DNA of 6,279 bases from an uncultured Opitutia bacterium (GTDB lineage Bacteria; Verrucomicrobiota; Verrucomicrobiia; Opitutales; UBA953), in NCBI GenBank assembly GCA_937875975.1, contig CALEEU010000319.1:1-6279 (forward strand), given 5' to 3'. Made by a program: the position numbers and the translations under genes. Positions 1 through 4,792 of this stretch are shown in pieces; position 1 is the first letter of the stretch; each line of letters starts with the position of its first letter. The notes under the pieces are model-generated. The model did no database searches. It saw nothing but the letters and a program-made list of their open reading frames with translations, and was not told where the DNA came from.

Positions 1-137
1 GGTCCCAGGTCTCAGCCCTCAGGTCTCAGGTACGGGTTATCAGGTGCAGGTGCGGGTGCGGGGCAAAGTTCAGGTCCTGAACCTGTACCCGAACCTGAAC
101 ACCTGAGCCTGGCTCCCGGCTGCCGAGACCTGGGACC
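1..137. repeat. Long imperfect inverted repeat rich in CAGGT/ACCTG
   Basis: Positions 1-13 (GGTCCCAGGTCTC) are the exact reverse complement of 125-137. Pairing continues with 14-17 against 118-121 if three bases (122-124) bulge out, and further in with 18-24 against 101-107 (CTCAGGT/ACCTGAG) and 41-45 against 93-97. The left half carries six CAGGT copies (6, 20, 27, 41, 47, 71). The right half carries the complementary ACCTG (81, 93, 101, 128, and 135 running just past the end). The whole element could fold into one long hairpin. No coding sense is visible in it. It looks like a palindromic intergenic repeat or MITE-like unit with terminal inverted repeats. The left end coincides with the window edge, so the element may extend further left. 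Confidence 0.75.
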
Positions 138-213
138 TGAAAATGCTGGCTTTACCGTGCTGGGAATAACTCCGGCTTCCCTCGCTGGGGTGGTTGGAGT
201 CTCTTGGGGGTCT

Positions 214-651
214 ATGGCCAAAGTAGACCTCGAAACCGTCCAGAAGATCCTGAAGTCGAATGGCGTCGATGTACGCCTCGCGGCCGAGATCCTCAACCAG
301 CTGCGCGACGTCGTGGCCGAGGACGCCGTCGAGCGCGAGAAGCCCGCCAAGAAGCAGATGCTCGTCCTGGTCAGCGAACCCGAGGAAGGGCTGCCCAAGG
401 ATCTCACCGGCTGGGTCGTCCAACTGCTCGAGGATGACGATCCTAAGGAAGTCACTGCTAAGATCGTCGAGGTCGCCAAGGCCTTCAACGAATCGCCGAA
501 GGGACAGCGCGTGCCGGTGGAGTCGTTCGGCGACGCCGTGCAGAGCATTTCCGGAAAGCTTTTCAAGGAGAGTGATCTCTGGATCAAGACGCGCGAACCT
601 GTGCGGATTATCCCGGTGAAGAATTCGATCGGTCGCCGTCGTCGCGACTAA
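214..651 (+). CDS. Conserved-looking hypothetical protein, 145 aa
   Basis: Not assigned to a named family. The protein is soluble, with no signal peptide or membrane segment. It opens with a helical segment beginning MAKVDLETVQKIL, followed by a charged stretch (about residues 25-45). A beta-like segment KQMLVLVSEPEEGLP (about 48-62) leads into a W-containing acidic region. Near the C-terminus come KLFKESDLWIKTREPVRIIPV and a basic tail, RRRRD. I recall similar short proteins of unknown role in Verrucomicrobia/Planctomycetes, from memory only. An in-frame GTG at 157 would add 19 residues. ATG 214 is preferred because the extension is low in charge and unlike the rest, and MAKVDLETV looks like a natural N-terminus. 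A G-rich run (206-210) lies unusually close (3 nt) to ATG, and GGAG (196-199) lies 14 nt away, so no ribosome site is convincing. A strong stem-loop follows 17 nt after the stop. Confidence 0.8.
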   Translation: MAKVDLETVQKILKSNGVDVRLAAEILNQLRDVVAEDAVEREKPAKKQMLVLVSEPEEGLPKDLTGWVVQLLEDDDPKEVTAKIVEVAKAFNESPKGQRVPVESFGDAVQSISGKLFKESDLWIKTREPVRIIPVKNSIGRRRRD

Positions 652-668
652 GCGAATCGGTTCCCCCT

Positions 669-695
669 CTTTTCCAGAATGAGGTTCTGGAAAAG
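669..695 (+). terminator. 11-bp stem-loop downstream of the hypothetical gene
   Basis: CTTTTCCAGAA (669-679) pairs perfectly with TTCTGGAAAAG (685-695) around a 5-nt loop, TGAGG. It sits 17 nt after the stop codon at 649-651 and before the desaturase leader, which is the expected place for a transcription end. There is no immediate U tract on the + strand (the next bases are CGAATTT, with a T run at 711-715). It may be a weak or factor-assisted terminator, or an mRNA-stabilising 3' hairpin. Confidence 0.6.
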
Positions 696-711
696 CGAAT
701 TTAGACGCACT

Positions 712-730
712 TTTTAGGCGTTTTAGGGCG
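712..730 (+). promoter_or_regulatory. Tandem repeat TTTTAGG(G)CG upstream of desaturase
   Basis: TTTTAGGCG (712-720) is followed directly by TTTTAGGGCG (721-730), two near-identical copies differing by one G, about 50-70 bp before the desaturase start. The position suits a regulator site or promoter element, but no regulator can be named from the sequence and no clear -35/-10 pair was found nearby. Confidence 0.3.
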
Positions 731-749
731 GTTGATTGCTCTCGCCTCA

Positions 750-778
750 TAGGGGGGTTGGTCTACTTTCTCCCCCTA
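750..778 (+). promoter_or_regulatory. Stem-loop abutting the desaturase start codon
   Basis: TAGGGGG (750-756) is the exact reverse complement of CCCCCTA (772-778), separated by 15 nt and ending 2 nt before ATG 781. The only purine-rich run upstream of this gene is inside the left arm, and the bases right before ATG (CCCCCTACT) contain no Shine-Dalgarno motif. If transcribed, the structure would sit on the initiation region and could modulate translation. As DNA it could be a palindromic operator. The pairing is seen; the role is inferred. Confidence 0.35.
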
Positions 779-780
779 CT

Positions 781-1968
781 ATGAAGTTCAAAAACTTCCC
801 TATCTACCGCATCGAGTGGGTGACCTCCACCTTCCTGATCGGGACGGCCCTCCTTTCGCTGACCGTCGTACCTTGGTTCCTCTGGACCCAGTTCACCCTC
901 GCTGATGGCGCCCCTAATAAGGTCGAGGGCTGGGGTTTCATCTTGGCCCTGTTCGTGTTCTATTACTACGCGACCGGCTTCGGCATCACCCTGGGCTACC
1001 ACCGCCTGTTTTCCCACATTTCCTTCAAGGCCAAGTGGCCGGTGAAGCTCTTCGTCCTCCTGTTTGGCGCCGCTTCTTTCGAGAATTCGGCCCATGATTG
1101 GTGCGCCGACCACCGTATCCACCATAAGCACGTGGATGAAGACGAAGACCCGTACGATATCTCCAAAGGCTTCTTCTACGCCCATATCGGCTGGCTCCTC
1201 TTCCGCCTCAAGCCGCCGGCGCCCATCACCAACGTCAAGGACCTCGAAGCCGACCCCCTCGTCATGTGGCAGCACCGCTACGTCCAATGGATCGGTGCCT
1301 TCGTGGGCTTCGTCTGCCCGGCCGCTCTCGGCTACGGTTACGCTGTGCTCATGGGCTACGCTAACCCTGGCATGACCGCGCTCGCCGCCTTCCTCATCGC
1401 CGGCCTGCTTCGTACGGTCATCGTCCAGCAGGGCACCTTCTGCATCAACTCGCTCTGCCACATGATCGGCCGTCGCCCGTATTCCACGGACCACAGCGCC
1501 CGTGACAGCGGACTGGTCGCGCTCCTCACCTTCGGTGAGGGCTACCATAACTATCACCACGAGTTCCAGCACGACTACCGCAACGGCGTGAAGCCCTGGC
1601 AGTTCGATCCCACCAAGTGGATCATCTGGACGCTCTCCAAGGTCGGCCTGACCGAAGACCTGCGCCGCGTGCCGGATTCCCGCATCATGGCGGCCGAGCT
1701 CAAGGAAAAGAGCCGCACCCTCGGGCGCGACATCGATTCCCTCGCCGCCCGCCTCGACGAACGCACCCGCGAACTCAAGGCCAAGTCAATCGCCGCCGCC
1801 CACGAGCTCGCCAAGGAACTCGCCCTCCGCGCCGAAGCCCTCAAGGAAGCCGCTACGACCAAGAGCGAAGTGGCTAAGGAAACGATGGTCGAACTGCGTG
1901 GCCTGCTCAATCAGGCGGCCTCGCATCTCGAGACCCTGCGTCGTGCTGGCGCCGGTTCGGCGGCCTAA
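781..1968 (+). CDS. Acyl-CoA/acyl-lipid desaturase (membrane FADS, delta-9 type) with C-terminal helical tail
   Basis: Integral-membrane di-iron fatty acid desaturase, expected to put a cis double bond into a saturated acyl chain using O2 and an electron donor. All three histidine boxes are present: HRLFSH (residues 74-79), HRIHH (111-115, followed by KH) and HNYHH (256-260), plus the NSLCH motif (223-227). The stretch ENSAHDWCADHRIHHKH closely resembles stearoyl-CoA-desaturase-type enzymes. Hydrophobic segments lie at about 14-36, 52-72, 88-100, 166-192 and 197-219. The catalytic core ends near residue 295. About 95 further residues, rich in A, E, K, L and R, look like a long helix or coiled coil, which is unusual for this family. 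No cytochrome b5 domain is seen. The start is ATG 781. An in-frame TTG at 736 would add 15 residues (LSPHRGVGLLSPPT) that look like translated leader. The double bond made here is the kind of substrate used by the CFA-family enzyme encoded at 3700-4740. Confidence 0.92.
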   Translation: MKFKNFPIYRIEWVTSTFLIGTALLSLTVVPWFLWTQFTLADGAPNKVEGWGFILALFVFYYYATGFGITLGYHRLFSHISFKAKWPVKLFVLLFGAASFENSAHDWCADHRIHHKHVDEDEDPYDISKGFFYAHIGWLLFRLKPPAPITNVKDLEADPLVMWQHRYVQWIGAFVGFVCPAALGYGYAVLMGYANPGMTALAAFLIAGLLRTVIVQQGTFCINSLCHMIGRRPYSTDHSARDSGLVALLTFGEGYHNYHHEFQHDYRNGVKPWQFDPTKWIIWTLSKVGLTEDLRRVPDSRIMAAELKEKSRTLGRDIDSLAARLDERTRELKAKSIAAAHELAKELALRAEALKEAATTKSEVAKETMVELRGLLNQAASHLETLRRAGAGSAA

Positions 1969-1984
1969 GCGTCAATTGCTTAGG
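1964..1984. terminator. Symmetric stem-loop containing both convergent stop codons
   Basis: CCTAAGC (1964-1970) pairs perfectly with GCTTAGG (1978-1984) around a 7-nt loop. The left arm holds the desaturase stop TAA (1966-1968), and the right arm holds the phosphatase stop (TTA at 1980-1982 on +, TAA on the minus strand). The intergenic gap is only 11 nt. No T run follows on either strand, so it may be a bidirectional 3'-end structure and not a classical intrinsic terminator. A second 6-bp stem, TCGAGG/CCTCGA (2005-2010/2018-2023), follows inside the phosphatase gene. Confidence 0.5.
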
Positions 1985-2441
1985 ACCGTAGCCCCTGCAT
2001 CAGTTCGAGGACCTTAGCCTCGATCTGAGGTAGGGCGTCGTCGGGATGGGCGAAGTCGATATCGTGCACGGACCAGTATTCGATGCGATCGGCCCACTCC
2101 GGGTGGGACTGGAGCATCATGGCGTGGTGCTCATCCTTCTTAAGGGCGATGGTCCGATGGGCCCGTTCCAGGTCCTCCCGGCGGAGCTGGGTGGGCGCGG
2201 GGCCGGTCAGGTCGAGGGGGATGCCAAGCTCGCGGAGGCGCCTCTCGGTGTCCCGGGAAATAAGGGTGGGTTCATCTGCTACCAGAGAGGTCAGGAGGCC
2301 GCGGGAAAAGGCCCGGGCGGGGTGCCCCATGCGGGCGGCATGCCAGTTGAAAAGGGCCTCGGCATGGCGGCTGCGGTAGAAGTTCCCCGTGCAGACAAAC
2401 AGGGTGAGGGGGCCAGAATCTGCGCTTGTGCGGTGGGACAT
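1980..2441 (-). CDS. Low-molecular-weight protein-tyrosine-phosphatase-like protein
   Basis: A 153-residue cytosolic protein of the LMW-PTP/arsenate-reductase fold, expected to remove phosphate from phosphotyrosine or a small phospho-substrate through a cysteinyl-phosphate intermediate. The P-loop CX5R(S) is C17-TGNFY-R23-S24 at the end of the first strand (LTLFVCTGN), as in the family (usual form CxGNxCRS). Near the C-terminus, WSVHDIDFAHPDDALPQIEAKV offers D127 or D129 as the general acid, where the family normally has a DP motif, so this is a divergent subfamily. Length is normal. The start ATG (2439-2441, reverse strand) lies 8 codons before the first strand; only a weak GGGGA sits upstream. 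The gene is convergent with the desaturase and divergent from the lipoprotein gene. Its substrate is unknown, and the ArsC alternative is less likely because no additional redox-cysteine pair is seen. Confidence 0.85.
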   Translation of the reverse strand: MSHRTSADSGPLTLFVCTGNFYRSRHAEALFNWHAARMGHPARAFSRGLLTSLVADEPTLISRDTERRLRELGIPLDLTGPAPTQLRREDLERAHRTIALKKDEHHAMMLQSHPEWADRIEYWSVHDIDFAHPDDALPQIEAKVLELMQGLRS

Positions 2442-2476
2442 GGCGGGTAGAGTCCCCGCAACCTAACCTCACTGCC
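2442..2476. promoter_or_regulatory. 35-bp divergent intergenic region
   Basis: Only 35 bp separate the phosphatase start (minus) and the lipoprotein start (plus). A full promoter for each gene cannot fit here, so the -35/-10 elements of each must reach into the other gene's coding sequence, or one gene has no own promoter. GCGGG (2443-2447) and CCCGC (2455-2459) form a small palindrome that could be an operator or coincidence. The repeated AACCT (2460-2469) precedes the lipoprotein gene, which has no Shine-Dalgarno motif. Confidence 0.3.
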
Positions 2477-2716
2477 ATGGTACGCAATCTGTTCGTTCTC
2501 TCCCTCCTTTCCTTCGCTATCGTCGGTTGCATGGGCCCTGAAAAGGGTCCGTCCCCCGTCACTGATGGTGCCACCTCGGACCTCGTTCCGGTCTCCGCTG
2601 GCCCGATCGCCGTGACTCCGGCTCTCGCTCCTGAGCCTGCGGTGGCCGCCCCGACGAAGGCTGCTCCGACCAAGGCCAAGGGCAAGCTGCCTCTCAACAG
2701 CAACAGCAGCAAGTAA
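2477..2716 (+). CDS. Small lipoprotein, 79 aa, Ala/Pro/Lys-rich
   Basis: Function unknown. The N-terminus is a type II signal peptide: a single R at residue 3, a hydrophobic core (residues 5-16) and lipobox I-V-G-C18, so Cys18 should be lipidated after cleavage. Met at +2 with no Asp suggests delivery to the outer membrane under the usual Lol rule. The mature part is only about 62 residues, has no recognisable fold, and is rich in P, A and T, ending in a basic patch (TKAAPTKAKGK) and LPLNSNSSK. Such a chain is probably disordered and could contact peptidoglycan or act as a spacer; this is inference. An in-frame ATG at 2426 would run antisense through the phosphatase start and place non-signal residues ahead of the signal peptide, so ATG 2477 is chosen. 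No Shine-Dalgarno is visible. Three stem-loops follow (2713-2790). Confidence 0.75.
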   Translation: MVRNLFVLSLLSFAIVGCMGPEKGPSPVTDGATSDLVPVSAGPIAVTPALAPEPAVAAPTKAAPTKAKGKLPLNSNSSK

Positions 2717-2730
2717 GCCTCACGGCTTAC
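2713..2730. terminator. Symmetric stem-loop containing both convergent stop codons
   Basis: GTAAGCC (2713-2719) pairs perfectly with GGCTTAC (2724-2730) around a TCAC loop. The left arm holds the lipoprotein stop TAA (2714-2716), and the right arm holds the epimerase-like stop (TTA at 2727-2729 on +, TAA on the minus strand). It repeats the design of 1964-1984. No T run follows directly. It is likely a bidirectional 3'-end structure. Confidence 0.5.
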
Positions 2731-3626
2731 ATCAACGACACTTCGGTGACGAAAGTGTCGACCTGACCGGGCTCCGCGAAACGGAGCCCGTTCTTGTGTT
2801 CAGGGCTGTTGGGCGGGCCCATCCACGGCTCGACGCAATAATACGGCGCTTCGGGATCAGGCGTCCACGTGACGACGCTCGCCCAGCCGCCGGGAATCGC
2901 TTCTTCGCCGACCTTGAGGGTGATGTCCTCTTCGCCTGACTTCGGGCCGAAACTGAGCGTAGCGGATTTGAGGTTGGTGAAGATGCAGTCGGAGAGATGC
3001 GGGTTGTCGAAGCTGATGGCCTCGGCGCCTTTGAGCTCCGCGAACGAAATCAACTTACCGTCGGCGGCGTGGCGCCACTGCTTCTTCGACGGGATCTTCA
3101 CGACGTAGTCGCGGCGGCTGAGTCCCGGGTGCCACGGCAACGTGAAGTAGAAGTGATGGCCGGCGCACCACGGCAGCGGCTGGGCGTCGCGGTTCTCGAA
3201 CTCGAACGTGATGCGCAGGAAGAGCTCGAGGAAGTCGAAGCGGATCCGGAAATCATAGGCGAAGGGATAGCAGCCGCGGCCGCGCGCGTCCTGGACCATC
3301 CTCACCACCGCGTGCTTGGGGCCGCTTTCGACGATCTCGAAGGCGGAATCGCGGGCGAAGCCGTGCTGCGGCATCGGGCGTTTGACGCCGTCGGCGGCCT
3401 TCCAGGCGAACTTCTCGCCGTCGGCGTAGTTGCGTCCCATGAACGGGAAGAGGATCGGATTGCCGCCGCGGACGGGCCCGATCTTGTCGAGGTCCATCGG
3501 CGCGCCTTCGGGCCAGAAGAGGATCTCGCGGTGGCCGGAAGGGACGTCGAGCTTCCAGCGGAGCAGGCGGGCGCCGCGCGTCAGGCACGTCTCGTAGGTC
3601 GAAGCGCCGACTTTCCATCGTTCCAT
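2727..3626 (-). CDS. Aldose 1-epimerase (mutarotase) family protein
   Basis: Galactose-mutarotase-like beta-sandwich protein, 299 aa, close to family length. Family members interconvert alpha and beta anomers of free or phosphorylated aldoses. Motifs in order: TRGARLLRW (16-24), GGNPILFPFMGRN (54-66), PQHGFARD (86-93) with the catalytic-type His88 and Arg92, GHHFYF (156-161), and CVEPWMGPPNS (264-274) with Glu266 in the place of the catalytic glutamate. Key residues are therefore present, but the sugar cannot be named. It is last in the minus-strand string, 73 nt after the methyltransferase stop. ATG 3626 is chosen because GAAGAG lies about 11 nt upstream and MERWKVG matches the usual family N-terminus. 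ATG 3656 (309 aa, no Shine-Dalgarno) and TTG 3668 are alternatives. Why a sugar epimerase follows lipid genes is unclear; it may act on a glycolipid head group or simply be co-transcribed. Confidence 0.85.
   Translation of the reverse strand: MERWKVGASTYETCLTRGARLLRWKLDVPSGHREILFWPEGAPMDLDKIGPVRGGNPILFPFMGRNYADGEKFAWKAADGVKRPMPQHGFARDSAFEIVESGPKHAVVRMVQDARGRGCYPFAYDFRIRFDFLELFLRITFEFENRDAQPLPWCAGHHFYFTLPWHPGLSRRDYVVKIPSKKQWRHAADGKLISFAELKGAEAISFDNPHLSDCIFTNLKSATLSFGPKSGEEDITLKVGEEAIPGGWASVVTWTPDPEAPYYCVEPWMGPPNSPEHKNGLRFAEPGQVDTFVTEVSLM
2736..2760 (+). other. 8-bp stem-loop in convergent 3' overlap
   Basis: CGACACTT (2736-2743) pairs with AAGTGTCG (2753-2760) around a 9-nt loop. It lies within the last codons of the minus-strand epimerase-like gene (protein end VDTFVTEVSLM) and is the middle one of three successive stem-loops on the lipoprotein transcript. 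The pairing is seen; the function is inferred to be part of a terminator or protective 3' end. Confidence 0.4.
2768..2796 (+). terminator. Intrinsic-terminator-like hairpin inside the neighbouring gene
   Basis: CGGGCTCCG (2768-2776) pairs perfectly over 9 bp with CGGAGCCCG (2782-2790) around CGAAA. It is followed on the + strand by the T-rich TTCTTGTGTT. This is the best intrinsic-terminator shape in the window and would end transcription of the lipoprotein gene. On the minus strand there is no T run after the stem, so it should not stop the epimerase-like transcript in the same way. It is encoded within residues KNGLRFAEPGQ of that gene. Confidence 0.55.
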
Positions 3627-3664
3627 GGGCACGCCGTTCTCTTCGTAGCTCTGCATGAGGCAGA

Positions 3665-3709
3665 GCAAACGACGCGGACGGCCCGAGGCAAACGCGGACT
3701 TAGCCCGCG
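3665..3709. repeat. Short imperfect direct repeat and stem-loop in the intergenic gap
   Basis: GCAAACGACGCGGAC (3665-3679) is repeated as GCAAACGCGGAC (3688-3699), differing by a 3-nt deletion. Overlapping the second copy, CGCGG (3693-3697) and CCGCG (3705-3709) form a 5-bp stem around the methyltransferase stop codon (3700-3702), followed by TTT on the minus strand. It could partly attenuate transcription into the epimerase-like gene. The evidence is weak. Confidence 0.3.
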
Positions 3710-4740
3710 CGCTTGGCGAAGCGGTAGTGGCAGACCATCCACTCGTCGCCGCCCCGGAAGTTCCAGAGCTCGGCGCAGGCCATGAAGAACACCCGCCAGT
3801 TGGCCAGCCAGGCCTTCGCCCGATCCTCGCCGTAGGTCTGCGCGAAGATCCGCAGGATCTCTTCGCGGTGACGGTCGGTGTTCTGGAGCCAATGCTCCGA
3901 GGTCTGGCCGTAGTGGCGGCCTTCGACCTCCCACTGCTGCTCGAGCTTCAGGTCGGCCTGGAAGCGGCTGGCGAGGCAGTTGGAGGGCATGATGCCGCCG
4001 GTGAAGAAGTGGCGCGACATCCAGTCGGATGAGTCCTTGGCCGCGAAATGGTAGGCGATGTCCTTGTGCGTGAAGACGTGGAAGAACAGCTTGCCGCCGG
4101 GTTTGAGCCAGCCGCCGATGCGGCGCATGAGCTCGCCCCAGTTCTTCATGTGCTCGAACATCTCGACCGACACCACGCGGTCGAAGCGCGAGGCCTCGGC
4201 GGCGAAGATGTTCATGTCGCAGGTGATGATGCGGACGTTCTTGAAGCCACGCTTGGCGCATTCGCCTTCGATGTGGGCGCGCTGGGAGGCGGAGTTCGAG
4301 ACGCCGGTGATGCGGGCGTTCGGGTATTTCTCGGCCATCCAAAGGGTGAGCGAACCCCAGCCGCAGCCGAGCTCGAGGATTTCGAGGCCGTCCGTGAGCT
4401 CCGCGCGCGCGCAGGTGCGGGCGAGCATGGTCTCCTCGGCTTCGCCGATGGTCTCGCTGCCGGACTCATAATAGCAGGAGGAATATTTCAGGCGTGGGCC
4501 GAGGCAGAGCTTATAGAAGGCCGCGGGGACCTCGTAATGCTGTTCGTTCGCCGCCTTGGTCTCGATGGCCACCGGCAACGTGCGGAGCTCAGCCGCGAAG
4601 GCGTCGACCTTGGCAAAGCGCGCGGCGGCGGACTCCGGACGCTCGTCCGAGAGGCGCTGCTTGAGCAGACGGCGGATGCCCCAGCGGATCACGCTGTCCG
4701 GCAGGACGTCTTTTTCGATGAGGGTATCGATCAGCGGCAT
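3700..4740 (-). CDS. Cyclopropane-fatty-acid-synthase-family SAM methyltransferase
   Basis: Class I SAM-dependent methyltransferase of the CFA synthase / coclaurine-N-methyltransferase-like branch, 346 aa. CFA synthases transfer a methylene from SAM to the cis double bond of phospholipid acyl chains at the inner membrane. Features: short N-terminal region (1-60), NEQHYEVPAAFYKLCLGPRLKYSSCYY (65-91), SAM motif I ELGCGWG (123-129), VEMFEHM (192-198; Glu196 equals E. coli Glu239), LFFHVFTHK (218-226; His221 equals His266), and Tyr277 in HYGQT (equals Tyr317). The position of E. coli Cys139 (YSCAYW) is Ser88 here, with Cys89 next to it. HVFTHKDIAYHF and WMSRHFFTGGIMPS resemble the coclaurine-N-methyltransferase-like branch, so an acceptor other than a phospholipid olefin is possible. 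Start ATG 4740 is preceded by AAGGTG at 5-nt spacing; GTG 4755 would add 5 residues. It lies 52 nt after the DUF1295 gene. Confidence 0.88.
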   Translation of the reverse strand: MPLIDTLIEKDVLPDSVIRWGIRRLLKQRLSDERPESAAARFAKVDAFAAELRTLPVAIETKAANEQHYEVPAAFYKLCLGPRLKYSSCYYESGSETIGEAEETMLARTCARAELTDGLEILELGCGWGSLTLWMAEKYPNARITGVSNSASQRAHIEGECAKRGFKNVRIITCDMNIFAAEASRFDRVVSVEMFEHMKNWGELMRRIGGWLKPGGKLFFHVFTHKDIAYHFAAKDSSDWMSRHFFTGGIMPSNCLASRFQADLKLEQQWEVEGRHYGQTSEHWLQNTDRHREEILRIFAQTYGEDRAKAWLANWRVFFMACAELWNFRGGDEWMVCHYRFAKRAG

Positions 4741-4745
4741 GCCCA

Positions 4746-4751
4746 CACCTT
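4746..4751 (-). promoter_or_regulatory. Ribosome binding site of the CFA-family gene
   Basis: AAGGTG on the minus strand, 5 nt before ATG 4740. It is the clearest Shine-Dalgarno in the window and decides for ATG 4740 over the upstream GTG at 4755, which would overlap it. Confidence 0.6.
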
Positions 4752-4792
4752 GCACGAAGACCGGGCCGCTGGCAATCCGCCGCGGTGGAAAA

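Noticed and set aside
1..137. CRISPR array or tandem satellite at the left edge
   Set aside because: The CAGGT units are short and irregularly spaced, and they switch strand in the middle, which fits a palindromic repeat and not repeats with spacers.
151..170. Possible promoter TTTACC / GAATAA before the hypothetical gene
   Set aside because: Spacing and match to consensus are poor, so it was not listed as a promoter.
12..750. Minus-strand open frames at 12-587 and 70-750
   Set aside because: They run antisense through the hypothetical gene and the palindromic repeat, are Ser/Arg- or acid-rich without any recognisable motif, and arise from high GC content.
763..1572. 269-codon minus-strand open frame under the desaturase
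   Set aside because: It is the complement of a gene with all three His boxes; its translation (E/G/V-rich) shows no domain.
2046..2450. Plus-strand open frame opposite the phosphatase
   Set aside because: The minus strand carries the CX5R phosphatase with a proper start; this frame is Gly-rich shadow sequence.
2997..3785. 262-codon plus-strand open frame opposite the epimerase-like gene
   Set aside because: It spans the end of one minus-strand gene and the start of the next, and is low-complexity (A/E/R-rich). The minus-strand proteins have clear family motifs.
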